DNA of 64,000 nt from Nocardioides sp. GY 10113 (GCF_004919105.1 NZ_STGK01000009.1:168220-232219); one strand, 5' to 3'; counted from the stretch's first letter, positions 24,781 through 33,774 are shown. Made by a program: numbers and translations. The notes: generated by a model from the letters alone, not told the origin.

Positions 24781-25698
24781 TCAGACGCCCCACAGCGCGG
24801 CGACGTGCCGCGCGTCGGTGCCGCAGCAGCCACCCACGACGGCCAGGCTCGGGAGCGCCGGCCGCAGCGCGTCGTACGAGCTGGCGAGCAGGTCGATGTC
24901 ACCGGCGTCGAGCTCCTCGGCCGCGTCGAGCTCGTCGTGGGTCATGGTCGAGGCGTTGGGGTTGACCTGCACGATCCGACTCAGCCACGCCCCCTCGTCC
25001 TCGACACCGGGCGCGATGTGGGTCGGGTGGGCGCAGTTGACGATGAAGCCGTCGGGGGCGTCGGCCGCGTCGACCTGCTCGATCGCCGACCGCAGGGTGG
25101 TGCCGTCGGGCAGCCGGCCGTCGGTCTCGACGGTGAACCCCACCAGCACCGGTACGCCGACCTGGCGGGCCGCGCGAGTGAGCCCGATCCCCTCCTCGGG
25201 GCCGGTGAAGGTGTAGGAGGCGACCACGTCGACCCCGGCCCCGGCCATCACGGCGACCTGCGCGCGGTGGTAGTCGGCCGCCTCGTCGGGGTCGGCCTTC
25301 TCGCCGGCCACGTAGCCGTCGCCGCGGGGGCCGACGGCGCCGATGATGCGGGCGTCGGCGAGGTCGGCGTACTCCTCGCGCACCTCGCGGAGGAAGGTGA
25401 TGGCGGCCGCGTTGACGCGGGCGAGGCCGGCGGCGTCGTACCCGACCCGGGCGCCCCAGTCGGGGTTCGCGCGCCAGGTGGGCGACTCCATCGTCAGGCC
25501 GGCGCCGGCCTTGCGGGCGACCGCGGCGTAGCCGTCGTAGTAGTCGTGCAGCAGTCGGCGTCCGGCCGCGTCCTCCACGAGCGGGAACGAGGCGAACTCG
25601 GGGAGGTCGACGCCGTGGTTGAAGATCAGGTCGGTCTCGAGGCCACCGTCGCTGACGTAGCGGTTCGCGGCGAGCCAGGAGAGGTCGTGCTGGGACAT
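24781..25698 (-). CDS. Homocysteine S-methyltransferase
   Basis: This enzyme methylates homocysteine to methionine, with S-methylmethionine or a related methyl donor in the MmuM subgroup. The 305-residue TIM-barrel protein has zinc ligands Cys222 (VNCAHP) and Cys291-Cys292 (VGGCCGT), plus SDGGLETDL at the N-terminus. ATG 25698 is divergent from a TetR gene; two palindromic operators occupy the 84 bp between the starts, so TetR control is likely. It is too short to be a B12-dependent MetH. Confidence 0.9.
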   Translation of the reverse strand: MSQHDLSWLAANRYVSDGGLETDLIFNHGVDLPEFASFPLVEDAAGRRLLHDYYDGYAAVARKAGAGLTMESPTWRANPDWGARVGYDAAGLARVNAAAITFLREVREEYADLADARIIGAVGPRGDGYVAGEKADPDEAADYHRAQVAVMAGAGVDVVASYTFTGPEEGIGLTRAARQVGVPVLVGFTVETDGRLPDGTTLRSAIEQVDAADAPDGFIVNCAHPTHIAPGVEDEGAWLSRIVQVNPNASTMTHDELDAAEELDAGDIDLLASSYDALRPALPSLAVVGGCCGTDARHVAALWGV

Positions 25699-25727
25699 GG
25701 GAATGCTCCGAGAGATGTGAGGTAGGT

Positions 25728-25747
25728 AACAGACTGAACGGTCTGTT
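25728..25747. promoter_or_regulatory. TetR operator 1 (predicted)
   Basis: Inverted repeat AACAGAC-TGAACG-GTCTGTT, 7-bp arms, located 29 bp before the methyltransferase start. It shares the CAGAC/GTCTG core with operator 2. Confidence 0.7.
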
Positions 25748-25748
25748 T

Positions 25749-25772
25749 GTATCAGACCATTCGGTCTGATAC
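25749..25772. promoter_or_regulatory. TetR operator 2 (predicted)
   Basis: Inverted repeat GTATCAGACC-ATTC-GGTCTGATAC, perfect 10-bp arms, 10 bp before the TetR start. It should block transcription in both directions when bound. Confidence 0.8.
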
Positions 25773-25782
25773 AAGGTGGTTT

Positions 25783-26397
25783 GTGCCGAAGGACGGAAGC
25801 CTGAACCGCGAACGGATCCTCGACGCCGCCGAGAAGCTGGTGATCGAGAACGGCTACGCGGCCACGTCGCTGGACCACGTGCTGCGCGCGGCCGGCACCT
25901 CCAAGGGCGCCTTCTTCCACCACTTCGGCTCCAAGCTCGACCTGGCCCGGGCGCTCACCGACCGCTACGTCACCGCCGACATCACGAACCTGGACGCCGC
26001 CCTCGACGCCACCGCCGACGTCGCCGACCCGGCGGCGCGCGTGGTGGCGTTCGTCCGGCACTTCGAGGACCGGGCCGACGAGATCATGTCGGGACAGAGC
26101 AGCTGCCTCTACGTGGCCGTGCTGACCGAGCGCCAGCTCGCCGACGCCGGCACCGCGGACCTGATCAACACCGCGATCACCGCCTGGCGCAAGGGGATCG
26201 CCGACCTGCTCACGGAGGCCGCCACGGCCGGCGGCCTGGAGCTGGAGGACGTCGACGCGCTCGCCGACCACGTCTTCGTCACCTTCGAGGGCGCGTTCCT
26301 GCTGTGCCGCTCCACCGGCTCGCCCGCGCACATGCGGGCCCAGCTCGGCGTGCTGCGACGGCTGCTCGCCGCGGCGCTGGGGGTTGCCGCGGCGTGA
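25783..26397 (+). CDS. TetR/AcrR-family transcriptional regulator
   Basis: The product is 204 residues from GTG 25783 (AAGGTGG just upstream). An in-frame ATG at 25747 lies inside the operator and is rejected. The N-terminal helix-turn-helix (RERILDAAEKLVIENGYAATSLDHVLRAAGTSKGAFFHHFGSKLDLARAL, about 7-55) is canonical. The C-terminal ligand domain includes GQSSCLYVAVLTE. It probably represses itself and the divergent homocysteine methyltransferase through the two palindromes. The inducer is unknown. Confidence 0.92.
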   Translation: MPKDGSLNRERILDAAEKLVIENGYAATSLDHVLRAAGTSKGAFFHHFGSKLDLARALTDRYVTADITNLDAALDATADVADPAARVVAFVRHFEDRADEIMSGQSSCLYVAVLTERQLADAGTADLINTAITAWRKGIADLLTEAATAGGLELEDVDALADHVFVTFEGAFLLCRSTGSPAHMRAQLGVLRRLLAAALGVAAA

Positions 26398-26463
26398 GAC
26401 ACGCCGCGGCGTGGGCGGGGCCGGCGTGGGGCCGGGGCCGGCGTGAGGCTGCGGTCGGCGCGC

Positions 26464-26573
26464 TGCAACACGCTGTTGCGCGATCTGGTCGGCCGTTCAC
26501 GACCCTGGAAGGCCGGCGCAACGGGCTCCTACCGACGCCGACGGCCGAGGAGTGCGGCGAACGGCGTGTCACA
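26464..26573. repeat. 110-bp palindromic element, copy 2
   Basis: It has the same length as 1801-1910 and aligns to the reverse complement of that copy, with conserved blocks AACACGCTGTTGC, CTGGTCGG, AACGGGCT, ACGGCC and CGTGT.ACA. The terminal repeats are TGCAACACGC / GCGTGTCACA. It lies between the TetR and phosphotransferase genes. Confidence 0.75.
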
Positions 26574-26612
26574 GCCGCCAACGGCCGACCGGACCGGAGT
26601 ACGGCGTGTTAC
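26574..26612. repeat. Truncated end of the 110-bp element
   Basis: It begins directly after copy 2 and matches only the final ~40 bp of the element (CGCCAACGGCC ... GCGTGTTACA). Its terminal TGTAA, read on the minus strand, provides the stop codon of the phosphotransferase gene. Confidence 0.65.
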
Positions 26613-27535
26613 AGCTCGCTCGCCCCCAGGTCGCCCGCCGCGACGATCGCGCGCAGCAGCACGGCGGCCCGATCGGCCACCGGGTTCGCGCCGGCCCGCG
26701 CGGCCAGCTCGACGAGCGCCGTCAGGTCGGCGGCGCGGGCGCCACGCAGCACCTCCGCGGGGTCCGCGGGGTGCCGGTCGCACCAGGCGCCGAGCACCGC
26801 CTCGGCGTAGGTCGGCAACCGGTCGAAGCGGAGCAGGTTGCCCAGGTCGGTCCACGGGTGACCGCTGTGGCAGTACTCCCAGTCGAGCACCCCGGTCACC
26901 GCGAGCGTCTCGGGGTCGAGCAGCAGGTTCTTCGGGTTCAGGTCGCTGTGCACGACGCAGGTCCGCTCCAGGCCGGCCAGCACGTCGTCGGCCTCCTCCG
27001 CGATCGCGCGCAGGCGATCGAGGTCGACCGTCGACCAGGCCCGCTCGGCCAGCGCCGCGGCGTGGTCGTCGACCCAGCCCGCAACGGTCGGGGCGAACGG
27101 CTCGACCCCGAGGTCGGGGTCGGCCCAGAGCCCGGCACGCAGCGTCGGCATGCCGGCGAGCGTGGCCGCCACGCCTCCGACCGCGGCGCCCATCCGACGC
27201 AGGCCGTCCTCGTCCCCGGCGGCGCGGAGCCCCGCCAGCAGCAGGTCACCGCGCACCCCGGGCAGGAACGAGGTGACCAGCAGCCCGGGCGCGTCCTCGC
27301 CGGTCGTCGGGTCGAGCCGCGGCCGGCGTACCTCCTTGACGTCGGGCACCGGCAGCAGCCCCCGGACCAGGCGCAGCAGCGCGGCCTGGACCTCCGGAGC
27401 GTCGGACCGGTGCCGGGGCGCGGCGAAGATCCGCACCACGGCGCGCTCGGCGCCGGTGTCGGCGAGGAAGGTCTCGCCGGAGTGGCCGCCCGCGAGCGGC
27501 TCGAAGCCGACCACGCCGTCGAGCGCGTCGCTCAC
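26609..27535 (-). CDS. Aminoglycoside phosphotransferase/choline kinase-fold protein
   Basis: The product is 308 residues of the APH kinase-like fold. The catalytic loop HSDLNPKN is at 196-203 (Asp198, Asn203) and the metal-binding Asp218 is in GVLDWEYCHSGHPWTDLGNL. Substrate unknown; drug resistance should not be assumed. The start overlaps the end of the peptidase gene by 4 nt (ATGA), indicating translational coupling. The TAA stop lies within a repeat-element terminus, so the original C-terminus may have been different. Confidence 0.85.
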   Translation of the reverse strand: MSDALDGVVGFEPLAGGHSGETFLADTGAERAVVRIFAAPRHRSDAPEVQAALLRLVRGLLPVPDVKEVRRPRLDPTTGEDAPGLLVTSFLPGVRGDLLLAGLRAAGDEDGLRRMGAAVGGVAATLAGMPTLRAGLWADPDLGVEPFAPTVAGWVDDHAAALAERAWSTVDLDRLRAIAEEADDVLAGLERTCVVHSDLNPKNLLLDPETLAVTGVLDWEYCHSGHPWTDLGNLLRFDRLPTYAEAVLGAWCDRHPADPAEVLRGARAADLTALVELAARAGANPVADRAAVLLRAIVAAGDLGASEL

Positions 27536-28263
27536 CGGAGCAGCCGTACGTCGAGCGCGGTCTCCACGACCCCGCCGCCGGCGTCCCGCTCGACGAAGTA
27601 GGCGCCGGCGCCCTGGCGCTCGGAGAAGGCGCCCGCGAGCTCGGTGCCGCGGTAGAGCACCCCCGCGCCGTCGTCGGTGGCGTACCCGGCCGGCAGCACC
27701 CCGTCACCGATCAGCCGCTGGAAGAGCGGGCGGCGCTGCTCCTCGGAGTCGTGGTGGACGCCGTTGGAGTAGGGCACCAGGCCGAGCCCGTCGGTGATCG
27801 GCCGCAGCGCGGGGCCGAAGGAGTCGGTGGTGCCGCCCGCGTGCCAGCAGATCGAGCCGGCGGAGACGCCGGTGAGCACCACGCCCGCCTCCCAGGCGGT
27901 CCGCATCGCCTCGTCGACGCCGTGCAGCCGCCACATCGCCAGCAGCCCGGCGACGCTGCCGCCCCAGACCCAGACCACGTCCTGGTCGAGCAGGTGCGCG
28001 GTGACGTCCTCGACGTTCGGCATCGTGAACAGCTGCAGGTGGCTGGCCGCGAAGCCGGCCTGCTGCGCCATGTCGTAGAAGTCGCGGATCACCTCGGTCG
28101 CGTCGCCGCAGGCGGTCGCCACGAAGCAGACCTTCGGCGGGCGCGCGTCGACGCCCGCCAGGTCGACGGCGTACGACGTCAGCGGCCCGACCGACCAGCG
28201 GGTCCGCGCGCCGGGGACGACGCCACCGGAGGTCGCGAGGATGGTGGGGGCGTCGGCGGGCAC
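27532..28263 (-). CDS. Peptidase E (S51) family protein
   Basis: The product is 243 residues with the S51 nucleophile motif TGVSAGS (Ser134) and WVWGGSVAGLLAMW, typical of alpha-aspartyl dipeptidases and cyanophycinase-related enzymes. It is cytoplasmic, and hydrolysis of Asp-Xaa dipeptides is inferred. It is coupled to the downstream phosphotransferase by a 4-nt overlap. A repeat-containing gap of 169 bp separates it from miaB upstream. Confidence 0.88.
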   Translation of the reverse strand: MPADAPTILATSGGVVPGARTRWSVGPLTSYAVDLAGVDARPPKVCFVATACGDATEVIRDFYDMAQQAGFAASHLQLFTMPNVEDVTAHLLDQDVVWVWGGSVAGLLAMWRLHGVDEAMRTAWEAGVVLTGVSAGSICWHAGGTTDSFGPALRPITDGLGLVPYSNGVHHDSEEQRRPLFQRLIGDGVLPAGYATDDGAGVLYRGTELAGAFSERQGAGAYFVERDAGGGVVETALDVRLLR

Positions 28264-28314
28264 GGCCCGATCCTGTCAAAGGGGTGCGTCACAACGCGCG
28301 TGGCGCCTCGGTTT

Positions 28315-28396
28315 CGAGGCTCGCTGCGCTCGCACCTCAACCAGCGGCGGCGGGGTCGCTCAACCGCAGACGCCCTCGCACCTCAACCAGCGGCGG
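28315..28396. repeat. GAGGCTCGC / CTCAACCAG repeat pair
   Basis: CTCGCACCTCAACCAGCGGCGG occurs twice here, at about 28329-28350 and 28375-28396; the first copy is preceded by CGAGGCTCGCTGCG. Related copies occur at 35963-35988 and 42549-42570, each just past the 3' end of a minus-strand gene. Confidence 0.7.
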
Positions 28397-28432
28397 CGGC
28401 TCAGCCGCAGACGCCGTGGCACCTCAGGGCTG

Positions 28433-29920
28433 TCAGCCGCAGGCGGGGGCCGGCGGCAGCGGAGCCGGTACGCCGACCTTGGGCATGCCGAGGCCGACCT
28501 GACCCGGGCCGGCGTCCGGCTGGGCCTGGCGCAGGTCCCAGGCGTCACCGGAGCGCGTGCGACGCACCGACAGCACCGGGCCGTCGGCGACGAGGTGGTG
28601 CGGTGCGGCGTAGGTGATCCGCGTGGTGACCATGTCGCCGGGGCGCGGCGCGATGCCGCCGGCGGCGGAGAAGTCGGCCTCGAAGTGGACCAGGCGGTTG
28701 TCGGGGCCGCGGCCGGAGAGCCGGTGCGTCTCGGCGTCCTTGCGGCCCTCGCCCTCGGCGACCATCAGCTCGACCTCGCGGCCGACGAGCTTCTTGTTCT
28801 CCTCCCAGGCGATCTCGTTGACCACGTCGACGAGCCGCTGGTAGCGGTCCTTGACCACCTCGGGCGGGATCTGGTCCGGCAGGGTCGCGGCCGGCGTACC
28901 GGGGCGCTTGGAGTACTGGAAGGTGAACGCGCCGGAGAACCGCGCGGCCCGGATCACGTCGATGGTGGCCTGGTGGTCCTCCTCGGTCTCCCCGGGGAAG
29001 CCGACGATGATGTCGGTGGTGATCGCGGCGTCGGGCATGGCGGCGCGGACGCGCTCGATGATGCCCAGGTACTTGGACTGCCGGTAGGAGCGGCGCATCG
29101 CCTTGAGCATCCGGTCGGAGCCGGACTGGAGCGGCATGTGCAGCTGCGGCATCACGTTCGGGGTCTCGGCCATCGCCTCGATGACGTCGTCGGTGAACTC
29201 CGCGGGATGCGGCGACGTGAACCGGACCCGCTCCAGGCCCTCGATGTCGCCGCAGGCGCGCAGCAGCTTGGAGAAGGCCTGGCGGTCGCCGAACTCGACG
29301 CCGTAGGAGTTCACGTTCTGGCCGAGCAGGGTGACCTCGGAGACGCCCTCGGCGACCAGCGCCTCGATCTCGGCGAGGATCTCGCCGGGACGGCGGTCCT
29401 TCTCCTTGCCGCGGAGGCTCGGGACGATGCAGAACGTGCAGGTGTTGTTGCAGCCGACGCTGACCGAGACCCACGCGGCGTAGGCGGACTCGCGCTTGGT
29501 GGGCAGCGTGGAGGGGAAGACCTCGAGGGACTCGAGGATCTCGACCTGGGCCTCCTCCTGGCTGCGGGCCCGGTCCAGCAGTGCCGGGAGCGAGCCGATG
29601 TTGTGGGTGCCGAAGACGACGTCGACCCACGGGGCGCGCTCGGTGATGGTGGCGCGGTCCTTCTGGGCCAGGCAGCCGCCGACGGCGATCTGCATGCCCG
29701 GGTTCGCGGCCTTGATCGGCGCCAGGTGGCCGAGGTTGCCGTAGAGCCGGTTGTCGGCGTTCTCGCGCACGGCACAGGTGTTGAACACGACGATGTCGGC
29801 CTGGTCGCCCTCGCCCGCCGCGCGGTAGCCGGCGCCCTCGAGCAGCCCACCGATCCGCTCGGAGTCGTGGACGTTCATCTGGCACCCGTAGGTGCGGACC
29901 TCATACGTGCGCGCGCTCAT
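28433..29920 (-). CDS. miaB: tRNA-2-methylthio-N6-dimethylallyladenosine synthase
   Basis: MiaB adds a methylthio group to i6A37 of tRNA, the step after MiaA. The 495-residue protein has UPF0004-domain cluster cysteines Cys13 (YGCQMN), Cys49 and Cys83, and the radical-SAM triad Cys157, Cys161, Cys164 (GCNNTCTFC). A C-terminal TRAM domain is present ([18 protein letters not shown]). ATG 29920 (MSARTYEV) is preferred; an ATG three codons upstream (29929) is possible and neither has a clear ribosome site. It belongs to the miaB...miaA-dapF-hflX order. Confidence 0.95.
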   Translation of the reverse strand: MSARTYEVRTYGCQMNVHDSERIGGLLEGAGYRAAGEGDQADIVVFNTCAVRENADNRLYGNLGHLAPIKAANPGMQIAVGGCLAQKDRATITERAPWVDVVFGTHNIGSLPALLDRARSQEEAQVEILESLEVFPSTLPTKRESAYAAWVSVSVGCNNTCTFCIVPSLRGKEKDRRPGEILAEIEALVAEGVSEVTLLGQNVNSYGVEFGDRQAFSKLLRACGDIEGLERVRFTSPHPAEFTDDVIEAMAETPNVMPQLHMPLQSGSDRMLKAMRRSYRQSKYLGIIERVRAAMPDAAITTDIIVGFPGETEEDHQATIDVIRAARFSGAFTFQYSKRPGTPAATLPDQIPPEVVKDRYQRLVDVVNEIAWEENKKLVGREVELMVAEGEGRKDAETHRLSGRGPDNRLVHFEADFSAAGGIAPRPGDMVTTRITYAAPHHLVADGPVLSVRRTRSGDAWDLRQAQPDAGPGQVGLGMPKVGVPAPLPPAPACG

Positions 29921-29966
29921 GACAGTCATCAAGGGTACGGCGGGCAGGTCCCCGTCGGAGAACTCG

Positions 29967-30011
29967 CGAACGCTCGCGGGGCCGGGTGTGTCCGGGCCCC
30001 GCGAGCGTTCG
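29967..30011 (-). terminator. Strong hairpin terminator after the LPXTG gene
   Basis: A perfect 17-bp stem, CGAACGCTCGCGGGGCC / GGCCCCGCGAGCGTTCG, with an 11-nt loop, 29 nt past the stop at 30040. Confidence 0.8.
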
Positions 30012-30039
30012 ATGTGCCGGGTGGCGGGTCAGCCGTGGG

Positions 30040-30699
30040 TCAGGCGCGTCGGCGAGCCGCGGCGACCAGCCCGCCACCGGCCAGCAGCGCCACGCCGGCC
30101 AGCCCGAGGCCGATCGCGAGGCTGTCGCTGGAGCCGGTGTTGGGCAGCGTGGTCGCGGGCGGCGGCGTCTTCGTGGTCGTCTTCGTCACCGTGGGCGTCT
30201 CGGTGGCCGTGACCGTGGTCGGCGTCTCGGCCGGCGGCGTCGTGGCCGGCGGCGTGGTCGCCGGAGGCGTCGTGGCCGGAGGCGTGGTCGCCGGAGGCGT
30301 CGGGGCCGGAGGCGTCGTGGCCGGGGGCGTGGTGGCCGGAGGCGTGGTCGCCGGAGGCGTCGTGGCCGGAGGCGTGGTCGCCGGGGGCGTCGTGGCCGGG
30401 GGCGTGGTCGCCGGAGGCGTCGTGGCCGGGGGCGTGGTCGCCGGCGGCGTCGTGGCCGGAGGCGTCGTGGCCGGAGGCGTGGTCGCCGGGGGCGTCGTGG
30501 CCGGCGGCGTGCTCGGCGGCGTCTTCGTGCACAGCTTGTGGTGGTCGTGCGGCGGCCACTCCACGCAGTGGTAGCCGAACCACTTGCTGCACTTGATCCC
30601 CGTGTGCCAGTAGCCCCACGTCGCGGACGCCGGACCGGCGTTGAACAGGACGGCTCCGAACACCGTCATGGCCGCGGCGACCATGATGATTCTGCGCAT
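30040..30699 (-). CDS. LPXTG cell-wall protein with Pro/Thr/Ala tandem repeats
   Basis: The product is 219 residues. A signal peptide (about 1-27, cleaved near ASA) precedes a short Trp/His/Cys-rich head (TWGYWHTGIKCSKWFGYHCVEWPPHDHHKLC; three Cys). About 18 units of ATTPP, with one APTPP variant, make up roughly half the protein. A Thr-rich spacer is followed by a sortase signal LPNTG, a hydrophobic helix and an RRRA tail. Sortase should attach it to peptidoglycan. The repeat is probably an extended, possibly O-mannosylated stalk; a Pmt gene is at 48633. The role of the head is unknown. Confidence 0.88.
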   Translation of the reverse strand: MRRIIMVAAAMTVFGAVLFNAGPASATWGYWHTGIKCSKWFGYHCVEWPPHDHHKLCTKTPPSTPPATTPPATTPPATTPPATTPPATTPPATTPPATTPPATTPPATTPPATTPPATTPPATTPPATTPPAPTPPATTPPATTPPATTPPATTPPAETPTTVTATETPTVTKTTTKTPPPATTLPNTGSSDSLAIGLGLAGVALLAGGGLVAAARRRA

Positions 30700-30937
30700 G
30701 ATGATTTCCCCCAGTTGTGGACCCGCCCGTGCACGGCTGCACCGGCAGACGTCGCCGCCAGGTGGCGGTCGATCCCCCGAGAGCGCCGCGCCGCCACCGG
30801 GGGCCCGATCACCCGCTGGCAGCCCTCACACGGCGCCTCGTCGATCTACAACGACGGACTAGACATTTGGTTTCGCCCTGGCGCGCAATTTCTTGTGGGA
30901 GGGTCCGGAACCGCGGCGGGAGGCGGTCGCGCCGTGG

Positions 30938-31852
30938 TCAGCCCCGCTCGGGCCGGACCTCCGGCGCGAGGTCCGTCGGCAGCTCCGTGGGCAACGTCGT
31001 GGGCAGGGTGAGCTCCTCCACCTCGGAGGCCGGCGGCACCGTCACCCGCACCGACCGGCCCCAGTCGCCGAAGGTGGCGACCACGGGTGCACCGGCCACC
31101 TCCGCGGTCAGTCGGCGGAGCAGGTCGTCGCCGTCGACGTACAGGTCGAGCTCGACGCGCTGCGGCGGGCCGGCCGCGCCAGCGGCGCCGAGGCCGCCGA
31201 GGCCGCCGAGAACGTCCATCCCGCCGAGGGCCTCCGTCAGGTCCGCGGTGGCCACCACGCAGCGATAGTGGTCCATCGCCTCACCGCCGACCCGCTCGCG
31301 GCCGACCAGCGCCACCTTCCTCAGCCCGGCCTCCAGGGCGTCGACGACGCCCTGCGGGCCCAGGCCGCCGATCCGGCCCAGCAACGGGCCGACGACCGGC
31401 GTGTCCGCGTCGACGGACACGTACTTCTCGGCCCCCGCCTGCCGCAGGTAGACCGCGCCGCCGGCGACCACCGCCGTCGCGGGCTGGCCCATCGCGGTGA
31501 GCTCCACCGACATCGCCGGCTCGTCCCCCTCGTAGCTGACGTCGCCCTCGACGGTGAGCAGGTCGCCCACCTCGATCCGGACGTGCGCGCTCGGTCGGGC
31601 GGAGATCGCGGCGGCGAGGTCCGCGACCAGGGCCCCGGCATCGACGTCCGCGGCGGCCTCGGCGACCTCGGCGGTGCCGTTCGGCGCGGCGGCCTCCGTC
31701 GTACCGGTCCGGGCCACCTCGTCGGCCAGCGGCGCGCTGGCGGGTGCCGGCTCCTCGTCGGCCCGGCAACCCGCGAGCGGCCAGGAGGCCACCGCGACGG
31801 CGACGAGCGCGGCCAGGGCGCGGGGGCGGCGGGCGGACCGGGTGCGGGTCAT
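30938..31852 (-). CDS. LppX/LprG-family lipoprotein
   Basis: The product is 304 residues with a lipobox at Cys29 (SWPLAGC). The body (about 75-260) has the alternating beta pattern of LppX_LprAFG proteins: IEVGDLLTVEGDVSYEGDEPAMSVEL, AVVAGGAVYLRQAGAEKYVSVD, HYRCVVATADLTEAL. These carry lipids or lipoglycans across the mycobacterial-type envelope; here only a hydrophobic-ligand role is inferred. A glycine-rich insertion (GGLGGLGAAGAAG) is unusual. It lies 238 bp upstream of the LPXTG gene on the same strand. Confidence 0.82.
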   Translation of the reverse strand: MTRTRSARRPRALAALVAVAVASWPLAGCRADEEPAPASAPLADEVARTGTTEAAAPNGTAEVAEAAADVDAGALVADLAAAISARPSAHVRIEVGDLLTVEGDVSYEGDEPAMSVELTAMGQPATAVVAGGAVYLRQAGAEKYVSVDADTPVVGPLLGRIGGLGPQGVVDALEAGLRKVALVGRERVGGEAMDHYRCVVATADLTEALGGMDVLGGLGGLGAAGAAGPPQRVELDLYVDGDDLLRRLTAEVAGAPVVATFGDWGRSVRVTVPPASEVEELTLPTTLPTELPTDLAPEVRPERG

Positions 31853-32098
31853 CGGTTCCTCCGGATCTGAGGCGGGTACGGGCCGTCGGGCGAAGGGAGC
31901 GCGGCGGCGCCGGGTGCGCGCAGGGCACCATCCTCCCCGTCGTACCGATCGGCCGCGGTCGATCCCACCGGAGGGATACGGCGAACGTCGCCGCAGGTCA
32001 GCGCCGTCCCCGCCGGTCCGGCGCCAACGTCACGGATTGGGCAAGACGCCGACTTCGCCCTAGCCGGATCAGACCGGGGAGGTCTAGCGTGCAATGGC

Positions 32099-32860
32099 AT
32101 GACCACGCGGGGAAAGGCCGACGGCGACGCGCTCGTCCGGCTGGATGCGGTGCAGAAGTGGTTCGGCGACCTGCATGTCCTGCAGGACATCGACCTCGAG
32201 GTGGCCCGCGGCGAGGTGGTCGTGGTGATCGGTCCGTCGGGGTCCGGGAAGTCCACGCTGTGCCGCGCGATCAACCGGCTCGAGACCATCGACGAGGGCG
32301 AGATCAGCATCGACGGCGAGCCCCTCCCGGCGGAGGGCAAGGCGCTGGCCGCGCACCGCGCCGACGTGGGCATGGTCTTCCAGTCCTTCAACCTGTTCGC
32401 CCACAAGACGATCCTGGAGAACGTCACCCTCGGCCCGATCAAGGTCCGCAAGCAGGACAAGGCGGCGGCCGAGAAGCGTGCCCACGAGCTGCTCGAGCGG
32501 GTCGGCGTCGCCGCCCAGGCGAACAAGTACCCCGCGCAGCTCTCGGGCGGCCAGCAGCAGCGGGTGGCGATCGCCCGCGCACTGGCGATGGAGCCGAAGG
32601 TGATGCTCTTCGACGAGCCGACCTCCGCGCTGGACCCGGAGATGATCAAGGAGGTCCTCGACGTCATGGTCGACCTCGCCGAGCGCGGCATGACGATGAT
32701 CGTGGTGACCCACGAGATGGGCTTCGCGCGCACCGCGGCCAACCGCGTGGTCTTCATGGCCGACGGCCAGATCGTCGAGTCCTCCGACCCCGAGTCGTTC
32801 TTCACCAACCCGCAGAGCGATCGAGCCAAGGACTTCCTCGGCAAGATCCTCAAACACTGA
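32099..32860 (+). CDS. gluA: Glutamate-type amino-acid ABC transporter ATPase
   Basis: The product is 253 residues. Walker A is GPSGSGKS (45-52), the Q-loop is [13 protein letters not shown], the signature is LSGGQQQR (148-155), Walker B is [14 protein letters not shown], and the switch His is in VVTHEMG. The sequence is characteristic of polar amino-acid importers (GluA/GlnQ). It is first gene of a four-gene operon with GluB, GluC and GluD. A promoter probably lies in the AT-richer stretch at 32030-32090. Confidence 0.95.
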   Translation: MTTRGKADGDALVRLDAVQKWFGDLHVLQDIDLEVARGEVVVVIGPSGSGKSTLCRAINRLETIDEGEISIDGEPLPAEGKALAAHRADVGMVFQSFNLFAHKTILENVTLGPIKVRKQDKAAAEKRAHELLERVGVAAQANKYPAQLSGGQQQRVAIARALAMEPKVMLFDEPTSALDPEMIKEVLDVMVDLAERGMTMIVVTHEMGFARTAANRVVFMADGQIVESSDPESFFTNPQSDRAKDFLGKILKH

Positions 32861-32874
32861 GGAGTGAGAGAGAT

Positions 32875-33774
32875 ATGCGCAGGTTGAAAATCGGTATCGC
32901 GGCGGCAGCACTGCTGGTCGTCGGCACCACCCTCGCCGCCTGCGGCGATGCGGGCGAGGACGACAGCGACGGCGGCGTCGACGTGTCCGCCGCGGACGAC
33001 TGCGACGGCAAGTTCGACGATGGCACCCGGATGGCCGAGCTCGCCGACGCCGGCGAGATCACCGTCGGCGTCAAGTACGACCAGCCGGGGCTCGGCTTCA
33101 AGGACGCAGGCTCGGACGTCCCGGCCGGCTTCGACGTCGAGATCGCGAAGCTCCTGGTCGCCGATCTCTGCATCGACCCGACCGGCGACGGCGTGACCTG
33201 GGAGGAGACCATCTCCGACAACCGCGAGCCCTACCTGGAGTCGGGCCGCGTCGACCTCGTGCTCGCCTCCTACTCGATCACCGACGACCGGCGGAAGATC
33301 GTCGGCCAGACCGGGCCGTACATGGTCACCGGCCAGCAGATCCTGGTCCCGACCGACTCCGACGTCGAGTCGATCGACGACCTGAAGGGCGAGGAGGTCT
33401 GCGCCGCCGCCGGATCCACGTCGCTGCAGAACGTCACCGACAAGGGCGCGGTCGGCGTGCCCGCGGAGACCTACGGCCAGTGCGCCGAGGACGTGGTCAA
33501 CGGCACCGTGCCGGCGATGTCGACCGACGGCTCGATCCTGCTCGGACTCGCGGCCCAGTACGAGGGCGAGCTGAAGGTCGTCGGCGACGAGTTCTCCGAG
33601 GAGCGAATCGGCGTCGGCTACAGCAAGGACTCCCCCGAGATGTGCGAGTGGATCAACGGCGTCCTGCAGGAGTCGTTCGACGACGGCGCCTGGGAGGAGG
33701 CCTTCCAGGCGACCCTGGGCGGCGAGGACGTCGAGACGCCGGAGACGCCGACGCTCGACGCCTGCCAGTCCTGA
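32875..33774 (+). CDS. gluB: Glutamate-type ABC transporter substrate-binding lipoprotein
   Basis: The product is 299 residues with a lipobox at Cys23 (TTLAACG). The periplasmic-binding-protein type 2 fold is seen in ITVGVKYDQPGLGFKD, PAGFDVEIAKLLV, SYSITDDRRKIVGQTGPYMVTGQQILV and the second-lobe segments. Two extra cysteine pairs may form disulphides. It is 14 bp downstream of gluA. A strong hairpin follows, which would leave this gene better expressed than the permeases. Confidence 0.95.
   Translation: MRRLKIGIAAAALLVVGTTLAACGDAGEDDSDGGVDVSAADDCDGKFDDGTRMAELADAGEITVGVKYDQPGLGFKDAGSDVPAGFDVEIAKLLVADLCIDPTGDGVTWEETISDNREPYLESGRVDLVLASYSITDDRRKIVGQTGPYMVTGQQILVPTDSDVESIDDLKGEEVCAAAGSTSLQNVTDKGAVGVPAETYGQCAEDVVNGTVPAMSTDGSILLGLAAQYEGELKVVGDEFSEERIGVGYSKDSPEMCEWINGVLQESFDDGAWEEAFQATLGGEDVETPETPTLDACQS

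Noticed and set aside
26609..27535. Aminoglycoside resistance gene
   Set aside because: Only the general APH kinase fold is recognisable; there is no resistance-gene context or close similarity to known APH enzymes that I can see.
28241..30574. Long plus-strand frame ending in a VVAGGVVAGGV repeat
   Set aside because: It is antisense to miaB and to the Pro/Thr repeat of the LPXTG gene; the repeat is just the complement of ATTPP codons.
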